A DNA stretch of 64,000 bases, from contig NZ_CP022540.1 in the NCBI RefSeq assembly GCF_002237555.1, positions 1,930,501 through 1,994,500 of the forward strand, read 5' to 3'. This document shows, piece after piece, positions 28,381 through 36,889 of this stretch. Position 1 is the stretch's first letter. Every line of letters starts with the position of its first letter. The stretch is from Antarctobacter heliothermus. GTDB lineage: Bacteria > Pseudomonadota > Alphaproteobacteria > Rhodobacterales > Rhodobacteraceae. The translations under genes and the position numbers were made by a program. The notes under the pieces are model-generated. The model worked only from the letters and a program-made list of their open reading frames with translations. It did no database searches and was not told the DNA's origin.

Positions 28381-29923
28381 CAGCCCGGCGGCTGATCGCC
28401 TGTCCGCGACCGGGGGGCGGTTGCCGGGTTGGGCGCGTCTGCCGATGGCGGTGGCCGTGGGGGTGATCATCGGGCTTGGGCAACCGCCGTACGACCTGTG
28501 GTATCTCGCCTTCCCCGGCTATGTCGCGGCGATCTGGCTGTTTCTTGTGACCGCACGCGGCACGCCGTCGGCGGGCACGGGCTGGGCCGTAGGGCTCGGC
28601 TATTTCGGCTTTTCCATGAGTTGGATCATTGAGCCGTTTCTGGTGGATGCCGCCACAACCGGCTGGATGGCTCCCTTTGCGCTGATCGGGTTGGCCGGAG
28701 GGCTGGCGCTGTTCTGGGGGCTGGCGTTCTGGTTTGCGGGTCGGGCGCGGTATCCGGCGCTGACGCTTGTGCTGACGTGGAGCGCGGTGGAGCTGGCGCG
28801 GGCCTATGTGTTCACCGGGTTTCCGTGGGCCTTGGTGTCGTATTTCTGGCTGCCGGTCCCGGTCATTCAGTGGGTGTCGGTGTTTGGGCCGCATGGGTTG
28901 ACGGTGGCGACGTTGGCGGTGGCGGCGTTGCTGGCCAGCGCTCTGCGGCCCGGTCCCGCGCGTTTCAGGACCGCTGTGGCAGGCGTGGTTCTGTTTGGCC
29001 TTATGTTCGGTGGTGGCATGGTGTTGACACCGGGGGCGCAGGATCTGGACGGGCGTCCGGTGGTGCGGTTGGTGCAGCCCAACGCCGCGCAGCACGAAAA
29101 ATGGGACCCGGACATGATCCCGGTCTTTATGGAGCGCAAGTTGCTCTACACCGCCACGGCACCGGAGCCGGGTAGGCTGTCACCTGATCTCATCATCTGG
29201 CCAGAGACCAGCGTGCCCAATCTGTTGCACCGGGCGGGGCCGGTGCTTGACCAGATCACGCAGGCGGCAGGAGACGCGCAGGTGGTGCTGGGTGTGCAGC
29301 GCGCCGATCAGGCCGGATACTACAATTCGATGCTGGTGCTTGCACCAGAGGGGGGAGTCAACGCGCTGTATGACAAGCACCATCTGGTGCCATTTGGCGA
29401 ATACATGCCCGCGGCGGCGGTCTTTGCGCGCTGGAACATTGCCGGGCTCGCCGCCCGCGCCGAGGGGGGCTATAGCGGCGGGCCGGGGCCGCAGGTGGTC
29501 GATCTTGGGCCGCTGGGGGCCGCGCTGCCGCTGATCTGCTACGAGGCGGTGTTTCCGCAGGACGTCAACGGCGCGCCGCTGCGCCCCGACATGCTGATCC
29601 AGATCACCAATGATGCGTGGTTCGGCACATGGTCCGGTCCCTATCAGCATCTGGCGCAGGCCCGCATCCGCGCGATTGAGCAGGGGCTGCCCATGCTGCG
29701 CAGCGCCAACACCGGCGTGTCGGCGGTGATTGACGGGGCGGGGCGGGTGCTGGACGCGCTGCCGCTGGGTGTTGCGGGCTATCTGGACGCGCCATTGCCG
29801 CCGCCGTTGCGGCATACCCTGTACAGCCGATCCGGAGATCTGCCCGTCGGACTTGCGCTATTTTTCGCCATTGTATTGGTCTGGGGCGCAGCCCGGCGCA
29901 TAGGTCGCACAGAATCCGATTGA
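28373..29923 (+). CDS. lnt: Apolipoprotein N-acyltransferase
   Basis: Inner-membrane enzyme that N-acylates the diacylated cysteine of lipoproteins, the last step of lipoprotein maturation. The 516-residue protein has about six hydrophobic segments in its first 220 residues, a nitrilase-like periplasmic domain and a final membrane segment ([16 protein letters not shown]). The catalytic Glu-Lys-Cys triad is visible as [10 protein letters not shown] (Glu278), [14 protein letters not shown] (Lys335) and LICYEAVF (Cys389), almost the same numbers as in E. coli. The start overlaps the CBS-protein stop. An alternative ATG is at 28364. Confidence 0.95.
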   Translation: MPDSPAADRLSATGGRLPGWARLPMAVAVGVIIGLGQPPYDLWYLAFPGYVAAIWLFLVTARGTPSAGTGWAVGLGYFGFSMSWIIEPFLVDAATTGWMAPFALIGLAGGLALFWGLAFWFAGRARYPALTLVLTWSAVELARAYVFTGFPWALVSYFWLPVPVIQWVSVFGPHGLTVATLAVAALLASALRPGPARFRTAVAGVVLFGLMFGGGMVLTPGAQDLDGRPVVRLVQPNAAQHEKWDPDMIPVFMERKLLYTATAPEPGRLSPDLIIWPETSVPNLLHRAGPVLDQITQAAGDAQVVLGVQRADQAGYYNSMLVLAPEGGVNALYDKHHLVPFGEYMPAAAVFARWNIAGLAARAEGGYSGGPGPQVVDLGPLGAALPLICYEAVFPQDVNGAPLRPDMLIQITNDAWFGTWSGPYQHLAQARIRAIEQGLPMLRSANTGVSAVIDGAGRVLDALPLGVAGYLDAPLPPPLRHTLYSRSGDLPVGLALFFAIVLVWGAARRIGRTESD

Positions 29924-29973
29924 CGCTGTCTGTCGTGCCGCGTACCCGCGTTTGGATACTTATATCAAGCATC

Positions 29974-30018
29974 CCGTCACAACGGCTTCCTGGCGTGGCG
30001 GTGTCATCATTGGAGCAT
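29974..30018 (+). promoter_or_regulatory. SAM/SAH riboswitch upstream of metK
   Basis: The segment GTCACAACGGCTTCCTGGC (29976-29994) plus the downstream ATTGGAGCA (30009-30017) reproduces the conserved core of the SAM/SAH riboswitch known upstream of metK in Rhodobacterales. GTCAC pairs with GTGGC to form P1, and the GCTTCC loop can pair with GGAGC as the pseudoknot. That GGAG is the metK ribosome site (9 bp before the ATG), so ligand binding would hide it and shut off translation. Confidence 0.88.
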
Positions 30019-30023
30019 CCTTC

Positions 30024-31202
30024 ATGTCGCGAAATAACTATATCTTCACCTCCGAGTCCGTCTCGGAAGGCCATCCGGACAAGGTTTGTGATCGGATTTC
30101 AGACGCTATTCTTGATGCCTTTCTGTCCGAAGATCCGCTGGCGCGGGTTGCTTGCGAAACATTTGCCACCACCAACCGCGTTGTCATCGGCGGTGAGGTC
30201 GGCCTGACTGATCAGGAAAAAATGCCCGGCTTTATGGCCAGCATCCCCGATATTGCGCGGGCCTGCATCAAGGACATCGGCTACGAGCAGGACAAGTTCC
30301 ACCACGCCACCTGCGAGATCACCAACCTGCTGCACGAGCAGTCCGCGCATATCGCGCAGGGCGTCACCGGTGAGCAGGGCGATGAGGGTGCTGGCGACCA
30401 AGGTATCATGTTCGGCTACGCCACTAATGAGACCGACGCGCTGATGCCCGCGCCGATCCAGTACAGCCATGCAATCCTGCGCCGTCTGGCTGAAGTCCGC
30501 AAGGACGGCACCGAACCCACGTTGGGCCCGGACGCCAAATCGCAGCTGTCAGTGAAATACGAAGATGGCAAGCCGGTTGGCGTGACCTCTATCGTGTTGT
30601 CGACCCAGCACCTTGACGAGAGCATGACCAGCGCCGACGTGCGTGCCATGGTTGAGCCCTACATCCGTGAGACGCTGCCCGATGGCTGGATCACCGGCGA
30701 CACCGAATGGTGGGTCAACCCCACCGGCAAGTTTGTCATCGGCGGACCCGACGGCGACGCAGGCCTGACCGGTCGCAAGATCATCGTCGACACCTACGGC
30801 GGCGCAGCCCCGCACGGCGGCGGCGCGTTCTCTGGCAAAGATCCGACCAAGGTTGACCGCTCAGCCGCCTATGTGGCGCGCTATCTGGCCAAGAACGTGG
30901 TGGCCGCAGGCATGGCGGATCGCTGCACCGTGCAGCTGTCCTACGCCATCGGCGTGGCCAAGCCGCTGTCGATCTATGTCGACACCCACCAGACCGGCAA
31001 GGTCGAAGCCCGCGACATCGAACTGGCGATCCCCAAGATCATCGACCTGACGCCGCGCGGCATCCGCACCCATCTGGAACTGAACAAGCCGATCTATCAG
31101 CGCACGGCGGCCTATGGCCACTTTGGCCGCGCGCCCGAAGCGGATGGCGGTTTCTCGTGGGAGCGGACCGATCTGGCCGAGGCGCTGAAAAAAGCGGTCT
31201 GA
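30024..31202 (+). CDS. metK: S-adenosylmethionine synthase
   Basis: Makes S-adenosylmethionine from methionine and ATP. The 392-residue protein starts at 30024 ([20 protein letters not shown]), with the signature [15 protein letters not shown] and the phosphate loop [19 protein letters not shown]. The C-terminus ([19 protein letters not shown]) is typical of the alphaproteobacterial form. Expression is very likely controlled by the SAM/SAH riboswitch in its leader, and transcription ends at a hairpin 34 bp after the stop. Confidence 0.97.
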   Translation: MSRNNYIFTSESVSEGHPDKVCDRISDAILDAFLSEDPLARVACETFATTNRVVIGGEVGLTDQEKMPGFMASIPDIARACIKDIGYEQDKFHHATCEITNLLHEQSAHIAQGVTGEQGDEGAGDQGIMFGYATNETDALMPAPIQYSHAILRRLAEVRKDGTEPTLGPDAKSQLSVKYEDGKPVGVTSIVLSTQHLDESMTSADVRAMVEPYIRETLPDGWITGDTEWWVNPTGKFVIGGPDGDAGLTGRKIIVDTYGGAAPHGGGAFSGKDPTKVDRSAAYVARYLAKNVVAAGMADRCTVQLSYAIGVAKPLSIYVDTHQTGKVEARDIELAIPKIIDLTPRGIRTHLELNKPIYQRTAAYGHFGRAPEADGGFSWERTDLAEALKKAV

Positions 31203-31235
31203 ACCGGGTCCACGACGCTGTGACGTTGCATGAAA

Positions 31236-31276
31236 AAGGCTGGCGGGGCGTGATGCCCGGCCAGCCTTCTCTTTTT
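31236..31276 (+). terminator. Rho-independent terminator after metK
   Basis: AAGGCTGGC (31236-31244) pairs with GCCAGCCTT (31260-31268), with an inner GGGGC/GCCCG extension, followed by ctcTTTTT. Confidence 0.88.
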
Positions 31277-31317
31277 GGTAACTTGGTTTTTGCGAATATC
31301 TTGGAGCGACGCGCGCC

Positions 31318-31590
31318 TTAGTTTTGGTCGCCGTCCCCTTCGAGCACGATGCGCGGTTTGTGCATGTAGTCGACGCAGCACTCTTGTTCGCCCTCGTAGA
31401 ACACTTCCCACCAAAAGCCGCTGGTTACGCAGAATTCAAACTCTTCGTCATCGTAGGTGCGCGACACGACCGGGTGGTTCGTGCCGGGACCACTGCGCAC
31501 ACTGGTGTAGCCGTCAGGGTCGTTGATCCAGGCGGTTTCCCATTCGGCGGCGACCTGCATCAGATTCTCAGTCGGGGTAATCCGGTCCAT
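31318..31590 (-). CDS. SH3-like domain protein, possibly N-terminally truncated
   Basis: A 90-codon frame containing WINDPDGYTSVRSGPGTNHP, the opening of a bacterial SH3 (SH3_3) domain, followed by SGFWWEVFYEGEQECCVDYM and a charged tail. Such domains usually follow a signal peptide, but none lies in frame upstream: reading backwards from the ATG the frame stays open 25 codons to a TGA, with only PPLFLHIVAGF as a weak hydrophobic patch. The gene may use a non-ATG start, be frameshifted, or be a remnant. It is convergent with metK. Confidence 0.55.
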   Translation of the reverse strand: MDRITPTENLMQVAAEWETAWINDPDGYTSVRSGPGTNHPVVSRTYDDEEFEFCVTSGFWWEVFYEGEQECCVDYMHKPRIVLEGDGDQN

Positions 31591-31951
31591 CGCGAGGCCA
31601 TTGGCGTTGAAGCCTGCGACAATGTGCAGAAACAGTGGTGGTGCCTGCCGGCAGGACGGTCATTGCGATTTCGCATCGTTTTTCTGACGGAAAAGCAGGG
31701 CCTCTCGATCTCGGCCGTGCCATGTAACCAATTGGTTATATGAGGTTTATTCGAAAAATGCATCGGGTAAGGTGCAAAAATGAGGCTGACTTTGCTTTGT
31801 CCAGAACCCGATTTCCGGCTGTGCAACCACGAATGTCGGGGCCTGTCATTTCATGCGGCGGTAGCGTGTTCCGGTGCTGGTACGCCGCGTCGCACCGGGC
31901 CGGTGAACGGTGCGATTGCGCAATTGCTTGCCTCTTGCTATGGCGCGCGCC
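31591..31951. other. Divergent intergenic region with a 14-bp perfect palindrome
   Basis: About 360 bp between the SH3-like gene and trmB. The perfect palindrome TAACCAATTGGTTA lies at 31725-31738 and could be an operator for a dimeric regulator. Open frames here have no family features and look like chance readings. The trmB promoter must be in this region. Confidence 0.4.
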
Positions 31952-32665
31952 ATGACCACGTCGAACAAACATCCCGATGCCCCTTGGCGGAACTTTTACG
32001 GCCGTATCCGGGGCAAGACCCTGCGGCCCAAGCAGGAAGAGTACCTGCAAGAGGATCTGGACAAGCTGTCGCCCGGCCCGGTCGACTGGGAAGAAAACCC
32101 GGATCGGACACCGCTGGACCTGCGCGGCGTGTTTGGCGATGCACCGGTCTGGCTGGAGATCGGATTTGGCGGTGGCGAACATCTGGTCCATCAGGCGGTT
32201 CAGAACCCCGGCGTCGGGTTGATCGGGGCAGAGCCCTTTATCAACGTGGTGGCGATGCTGCTGGGCAAGATCCGGGATGCGGGCGTGCAGAACTTGCGCG
32301 TCTATCCGGGCGATGTGCGCAACCTGTTTGACGTGCTGCCAGATCAGTCGGTGTCGAAGGCGTTTCTGCTGTACCCCGATCCGTGGCCCAAGAAGAAACA
32401 CCACCGCCGCCGGTTTGTGACGGCGGAACATCTGGAACCGCTGCACCGGGTACTGAAACCGGGGGCGGAGTTTCGGGTGGCGACGGATATTCCGGACTAT
32501 GTGCGTCAGACGCTGGTCGAAGTGCCCAAGGCGGGGTTCGAGTGGTTGGCGGAGCGTCCGGCAGATTGGCGCGACCCATGGGCCGATTGGCATTCCACCC
32601 GCTACGAACAGAAGGCGCTGCGTGCAGGTCGGGTGCCGCATTACCTGACGTTCCGGCGGACGTAG
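31952..32665 (+). CDS. trmB: tRNA (guanine-N7-)-methyltransferase
   Basis: Methylates N7 of G46 in tRNA using SAM. The 237-residue protein has the SAM-binding block VWLEIGFGGGEHLVHQA, then LIGAEPFINVVAMLLGKI and the family signature LLYPDPWPKKKHHRRRFV, and ends near the conserved TRYEQKALRAGRVPHYL. I start it at the ATG at 31952 (MTTSNKHPD); one at 31940 is four codons upstream. Length agrees with TrmB. Confidence 0.95.
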   Translation: MTTSNKHPDAPWRNFYGRIRGKTLRPKQEEYLQEDLDKLSPGPVDWEENPDRTPLDLRGVFGDAPVWLEIGFGGGEHLVHQAVQNPGVGLIGAEPFINVVAMLLGKIRDAGVQNLRVYPGDVRNLFDVLPDQSVSKAFLLYPDPWPKKKHHRRRFVTAEHLEPLHRVLKPGAEFRVATDIPDYVRQTLVEVPKAGFEWLAERPADWRDPWADWHSTRYEQKALRAGRVPHYLTFRRT

Positions 32666-32842
32666 GCGGGCAGGCGGGCGTCATGCCAGAGGCCTGCTTG
32701 CAGAATTACCCCCCCCTCGGTCTGAGGCCTCACCCCCGAGATATTTCAGGACAGAAGAAGCCGGGGTTGTGTGCATGACCGTGATGGACCTCTGCGCGGG
32801 TGCTTGGTATCAGGCGGCGATGATTTTGCGAGGAGAGCGCTG

Positions 32843-34186
32843 ATGTCTGCCCATGGCACCCCGATCCCGATGACTGCCCGCGCTGCTGGCCCGCTCAGGG
32901 GCGAGGCGCATGTGCCCGGCGACAAGTCGATTTCGCACCGGTCGCTGATCCTTGGCGCGATGGCGGTGGGAGAGACTAAGGTAACCGGCCTTCTGGAAGG
33001 GCAGGATGTGCTGGACACCGGGCGCGCGATGCAGGCCTTTGGTGCCGAGATCGAGAAGATCGGTGAAACCTGGCATGTGCATGGCGTGGGTGTTGGCGGC
33101 TTTGGCGAGCCGGGCAATGTGATCGACTGCGGCAATTCCGGCACCGGGGTGCGGCTGATCATGGGCGCGATGGCGACCTCTCCGATCACGGCGACGTTCA
33201 CGGGCGACGCCAGTCTGAACAAACGGCCGATGGCGCGGGTGACCGATCCGCTGGCTCTGTTCGGCACGCGGTCTTATGGCCGGTCGGGCGGACGGTTGCC
33301 CATGACCATCGTCGGTGCGGCGGACCCGTTGCCGGTGCGCTATGAGGTGCCGGTCCCTTCGGCGCAGGTGAAATCCGCCGTCTTGCTGGCGGGGTTGAAC
33401 GCGCCGGGTGAGACCGTGGTGATCGAGCGTGAGGCGACGCGCGACCATTCGGAGCGGATGCTGGCGGGCTTTGGCGCGATCATTTCCACCGAAGTCACCG
33501 ATGAGGGCCGGGTGATAACCTTGCAAGGGCGGCCAGAGTTGAAACCGCAGACCATCGTCGTGCCGCGCGATCCGTCCTCTGCTGCGTTTCCGGTCTGTGC
33601 GGCGCTGATTGTCGAAGGCTCTGATGTGTTGGTGCCGAACATCGGGTTGAACCCGACGCGGGCCGGTCTGTTCTTTACCCTGCAAGAGATGGGGGCGGAC
33701 CTGACGTTTGAAAATATGCGCGAAGAGGGGGGGGAACCTGTTGCCGATCTGCGCGCGCGATTTTCCCCCGATCTCAAGGGCATCGAGGTGCCCGCAGGGC
33801 GCGCGGCCAGCATGATCGACGAATACCCTGTTTTGTCCGTTGTCGCGGCCTTTGCAGAGGGACGCACCCACATGCCGGGGGTCAAGGAACTGCGGGTCAA
33901 GGAAAGCGACCGGATCGACGCCATGGCCACGGGCCTGCGCGCCGCTGGTGTCCACGTCGAAGAGGGCGAGGATTGGTGGACGGTTGAGGGACGCGGTCAC
34001 CGGCGTGTGCCGGGGGGTGTCACCGTTGAAAGCCATCTGGACCACCGGATCGCCATGTCGTTCCTGGTGATGGGCATGGCCTCGACCAAGCCGATGTCCG
34101 TAGATGATGGCGGGCCGATTGCGACCAGTTTCCCGATCTTTGAGAACCTGATGGCCGCTCTTGGGGCCGAAGTCACGCGCGGATGA
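32843..34186 (+). CDS. aroA: 3-phosphoshikimate 1-carboxyvinyltransferase (EPSP synthase), class II type
   Basis: Sixth step of the shikimate pathway: joins PEP to shikimate-3-phosphate. The 447-residue protein has [69 protein letters not shown] and [15 protein letters not shown]. Several blocks resemble the Agrobacterium CP4-type (class II) enzyme rather than E. coli AroA. At the position of the CP4 alanine in GNAATG the sequence is GNSGTG, i.e. glycine, as in glyphosate-sensitive enzymes. An aggagag site precedes the ATG. It overlaps the next gene by ATGA. Confidence 0.95.
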   Translation: MSAHGTPIPMTARAAGPLRGEAHVPGDKSISHRSLILGAMAVGETKVTGLLEGQDVLDTGRAMQAFGAEIEKIGETWHVHGVGVGGFGEPGNVIDCGNSGTGVRLIMGAMATSPITATFTGDASLNKRPMARVTDPLALFGTRSYGRSGGRLPMTIVGAADPLPVRYEVPVPSAQVKSAVLLAGLNAPGETVVIEREATRDHSERMLAGFGAIISTEVTDEGRVITLQGRPELKPQTIVVPRDPSSAAFPVCAALIVEGSDVLVPNIGLNPTRAGLFFTLQEMGADLTFENMREEGGEPVADLRARFSPDLKGIEVPAGRAASMIDEYPVLSVVAAFAEGRTHMPGVKELRVKESDRIDAMATGLRAAGVHVEEGEDWWTVEGRGHRRVPGGVTVESHLDHRIAMSFLVMGMASTKPMSVDDGGPIATSFPIFENLMAALGAEVTRG

Positions 34187-34692
34187 GCCGGAGGGTCTAT
34201 CTGCTTTTGACGGTGGTTACGCTGTCGGTTTATTTCGTCATGGTGCTGTGGACCTTGCCGAAAATCGCGGCGGCAGCGGGTGGGTTGCTGCCCTTTGACC
34301 TGCGACCCTGGGGTTATACGCCCGAGGAGGCTGCGGCGTTGCTGAGCGCGTTGTCCGAGGCGGGCCGTACCTTATACTCCGACGTGCAGTTGCGACTGGA
34401 TACAGTCTATCCGCCCCTGCTGGCGGTCTGGATCTGTGCGTCTGCGGCCCGACTATTTCCAAGGTCCGTGGTTTGGGCCATTGGATTGGTGGCCGTGGTC
34501 GGCATGGCGGCGGATCTGGCCGAGAACGCCGCCGTGGCGCGGTTGCTGGACGGTTTTGACGCGCAGACGGCGCAACGTGCGGCGCGCTGGACCTTGGTGA
34601 AGTCCGCTGCCACAACGGTTGCCTTGGCGGCGCTGTTGGCGGGCTTTGTCGCATGGCTCTGGCGAAAAGGCCGCGGGCGGACGACGGGCTGA
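34183..34692 (+). CDS. Small integral membrane protein between aroA and cmk
   Basis: A 169-residue protein with about four hydrophobic segments: [57 protein letters not shown] and [17 protein letters not shown], and a loop ([20 protein letters not shown]) between the first two. It starts within the aroA stop codon (ATGA) and is followed by cmk 66 bp later, so it sits in that operon. I do not recognise a named family; similar proteins exist in other Rhodobacteraceae as I recall. Confidence 0.75.
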   Translation: MSRRVYLLLTVVTLSVYFVMVLWTLPKIAAAAGGLLPFDLRPWGYTPEEAAALLSALSEAGRTLYSDVQLRLDTVYPPLLAVWICASAARLFPRSVVWAIGLVAVVGMAADLAENAAVARLLDGFDAQTAQRAARWTLVKSAATTVALAALLAGFVAWLWRKGRGRTTG

Positions 34693-34758
34693 TCAGGTGG
34701 TGTTCGGCGATTGTTGTCGTGGGGCGACTGCGGTAGATCGGGCCAAAGGGAGCGAAAC

Positions 34759-35373
34759 ATGAGCTTTACCATCGCCATCGACGGGCCAGCGGCCAGCGGC
34801 AAGGGCACAATTGCGCGGCAGTTGGCCGAGCGATACGGGTTTGCTCATCTGGACACCGGCCTGCTGTACCGTGCGGTCGGGCGCAAGATGCTGGATGGAA
34901 TCGATCCGATCGAGGCGGCGCAAGCGCTGGATGTCACTGGCCTTGACGCGCGTGAGTTGCGTGGACCTGATGTGGCGCAGGCGGCGTCCAAGGTGGCGGC
35001 GCTGCCCGCCGTACGCGCGGCACTGGTGGATGTACAACGCGCCTTTTCGCGGCGCTCCGGCGGCGCGGTACTGGACGGGCGTGACATAGGCACGGTGATC
35101 TGTCCCGAGGCAGAGGCCAAGCTGTTTGTCATTGCCAGCGCCGAGGTGCGGGCCGAACGACGCTGGCGCGAATTGGTGGCATCGGGGCATGAGGTGACGT
35201 TGCAAGAGGTGCTGGCCGATGTACTGGTGCGCGATGCCCGCGACATGAACCGGGCCGACGCGCCGCTGAAAGCGGCGGAGGACGCGACCACGCTGGACAC
35301 CTCGAAAATGGCCATCGAGGACGCGGTGGCCGAGGCGATGGCGATTGTGGACGCGGCACGCAAGTCGGGGTGA
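34759..35373 (+). CDS. cmk: Cytidylate kinase
   Basis: Phosphorylates CMP and dCMP with ATP. The 204-residue protein has the P-loop [18 protein letters not shown] (residues 6-23), the block [18 protein letters not shown], then [20 protein letters not shown] and the CMP-site region [20 protein letters not shown]. An agggagcg site precedes the ATG. In most alphaproteobacteria rpsA follows cmk; here a LacI-type gene on the opposite strand comes next and no rpsA is present in this window. Confidence 0.95.
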   Translation: MSFTIAIDGPAASGKGTIARQLAERYGFAHLDTGLLYRAVGRKMLDGIDPIEAAQALDVTGLDARELRGPDVAQAASKVAALPAVRAALVDVQRAFSRRSGGAVLDGRDIGTVICPEAEAKLFVIASAEVRAERRWRELVASGHEVTLQEVLADVLVRDARDMNRADAPLKAAEDATTLDTSKMAIEDAVAEAMAIVDAARKSG

Positions 35374-35451
35374 GGCCGCGCCGGTTTTGGTTCTGGCGGT
35401 AGGTGTCTGTCAGGCAGGAGACCTGGGGCGGGACCGTTTGGAATGCGCGTC

Positions 35452-36477
35452 CTACCGACGTTTCAGGGTGTCTCCGTAGTCGATTTTTGGCGTCAGTTCG
35501 ATAACGGACTCTGTCGGAGTATTGGGGTTTTCGACGCGTGCGGCGATAATCTGCGCCGCTTTGCGGCCGATCTCTGTCCGGCAGGCATCCATCGTGGCGA
35601 GATTGCGGGGCAATCCGTCCAGCAGTTCCACCCCGTTGAACCCGGCCAGTCCCACCTGCCCGGGGATGTCGATCCCAGCATCCAATAGGTGCATCAGACC
35701 ACCGGCGGCAATCATGTCGTTGGAATAGTATAGGAAATCCAGCTCCGGTTCCCGTTCCAACATGGCGCGGGTCATTTCGCGCCCTTTGCGCAGCGCGGAG
35801 CCGCCGGAATAGAACTCTTGGTCAACGACCTCGATGCCGTCCTTGGCCAGCGCCTCTGTGAACCCTTCAAAGCGTTTGCGGGCGCGGTGGTCCAGCGGCA
35901 TCTTGGTGCCCATGAAACCGATCCGCTGATACCCTTGTTTGAGGATCGCACGGGCCATTTCGCGACCGGCGCGGCGGTGGCTGATGCCCACGGCACAGTC
36001 GATCGGCTTGCCGTCGGTATCCATGATCTCGACGACCGGAATACCGGCGGCCTTGAGCATGGCGCGCGCCGCCTCACTGTGTTCCAGCCCGGCAATGATC
36101 ACGCCCGACGGCCGCCACGACAGCATTTCGTATAGAACGCGCTCTTCCTTTTCCGGCATGTAATCGGTGACGCCGACGACCGGCTGCAATTCTGTTTCTT
36201 CCAGCACAGCGCTGATCCCCGAAAGCACCTCGGGGAAGACCATGTTGCGCAAGCTGGGAATGATGACGGCGACCAGATTGACCCGCTGGCTGGCCAACGC
36301 TCCGGCGATCTTGTTGGGCACATAGCCCAGCGTCTTGGCCGCCTCCAATACCTTTTCGCGTGTTGCCTGGCTCACGTCGCCTCGGTTGCGCAGCACGCGG
36401 GAGACGGTCATTTCCGAAACGCCGGATGCCTCGGATACATCGCGAAGGGTGAGCGGGCGGGTGTCGTCAGCGGCCAA
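35452..36477 (-). CDS. LacI-family transcriptional regulator
   Basis: A 341-residue repressor. The HTH reads LTLRDVSEASGVSEMTVSRV followed by LRNRGDVSQATREKVLEAAK and the hinge helix YVPNKIAGALASQR. The periplasmic-binding-protein-like core contains VAVIIPSLRNMVFPEVLSGI and FLYYSNDMIAAGGLMHLLDA. The sequence is closest in feel to the gluconate/sugar-acid GntR-type members of LacI. No adjacent transport or catabolic gene reveals the effector. It is convergent with cmk. Confidence 0.9.
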   Translation of the reverse strand: MAADDTRPLTLRDVSEASGVSEMTVSRVLRNRGDVSQATREKVLEAAKTLGYVPNKIAGALASQRVNLVAVIIPSLRNMVFPEVLSGISAVLEETELQPVVGVTDYMPEKEERVLYEMLSWRPSGVIIAGLEHSEAARAMLKAAGIPVVEIMDTDGKPIDCAVGISHRRAGREMARAILKQGYQRIGFMGTKMPLDHRARKRFEGFTEALAKDGIEVVDQEFYSGGSALRKGREMTRAMLEREPELDFLYYSNDMIAAGGLMHLLDAGIDIPGQVGLAGFNGVELLDGLPRNLATMDACRTEIGRKAAQIIAARVENPNTPTESVIELTPKIDYGDTLKRR

Positions 36478-36673
36478 GGGAATTTCCTTTTAGAGAGATA
36501 GCGATACGTTACTGCAATCGCGGCGGTGCGCAAGGGGCGCAGGGCGCACAGCGACGACGGTTTGGGTGGAACATGTGTCGCAGGAGACCTTTGTGCCGTG
36601 TCATCGCAGGGCTGCATCTGTAGCCAATCCAAGGGTGACAGCAGCGAAAGGAGCGGGTATCCACCAAATGCAC

Positions 36674-36750
36674 GGCCTCGTGGCTCAACTGGATAGAGCA
36701 GCCCCCTCCTAAGGGGCAGGTTGCAGGTTCGAATCCTGCCGGGGTCACCA
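36674..36750 (+). tRNA. tRNA-Arg (anticodon CCU)
   Basis: A 77-nt tRNA. The acceptor stem GGCCTCG (36674-36680) pairs with CGGGGTC, followed by A and an encoded CCA (36748-36750). The anticodon stem GCCCC/GGGGC encloses the loop CTCCTAA with anticodon CCT; TTCGAAT is the T-loop. Confidence 0.95.
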
Positions 36751-36889
36751 ATTTCCGTCGATTAGTATCCGTGACGTTGAATGATGGTGGGATTTCAGTG
36801 TTCGAGGCAAGAGACCTCGGCTGGTTTTCATGCCGCCCCACCATGAGCCGACGCTACGTCTGTCCGTTTCCGGTCAAAGGCATGCGGCC

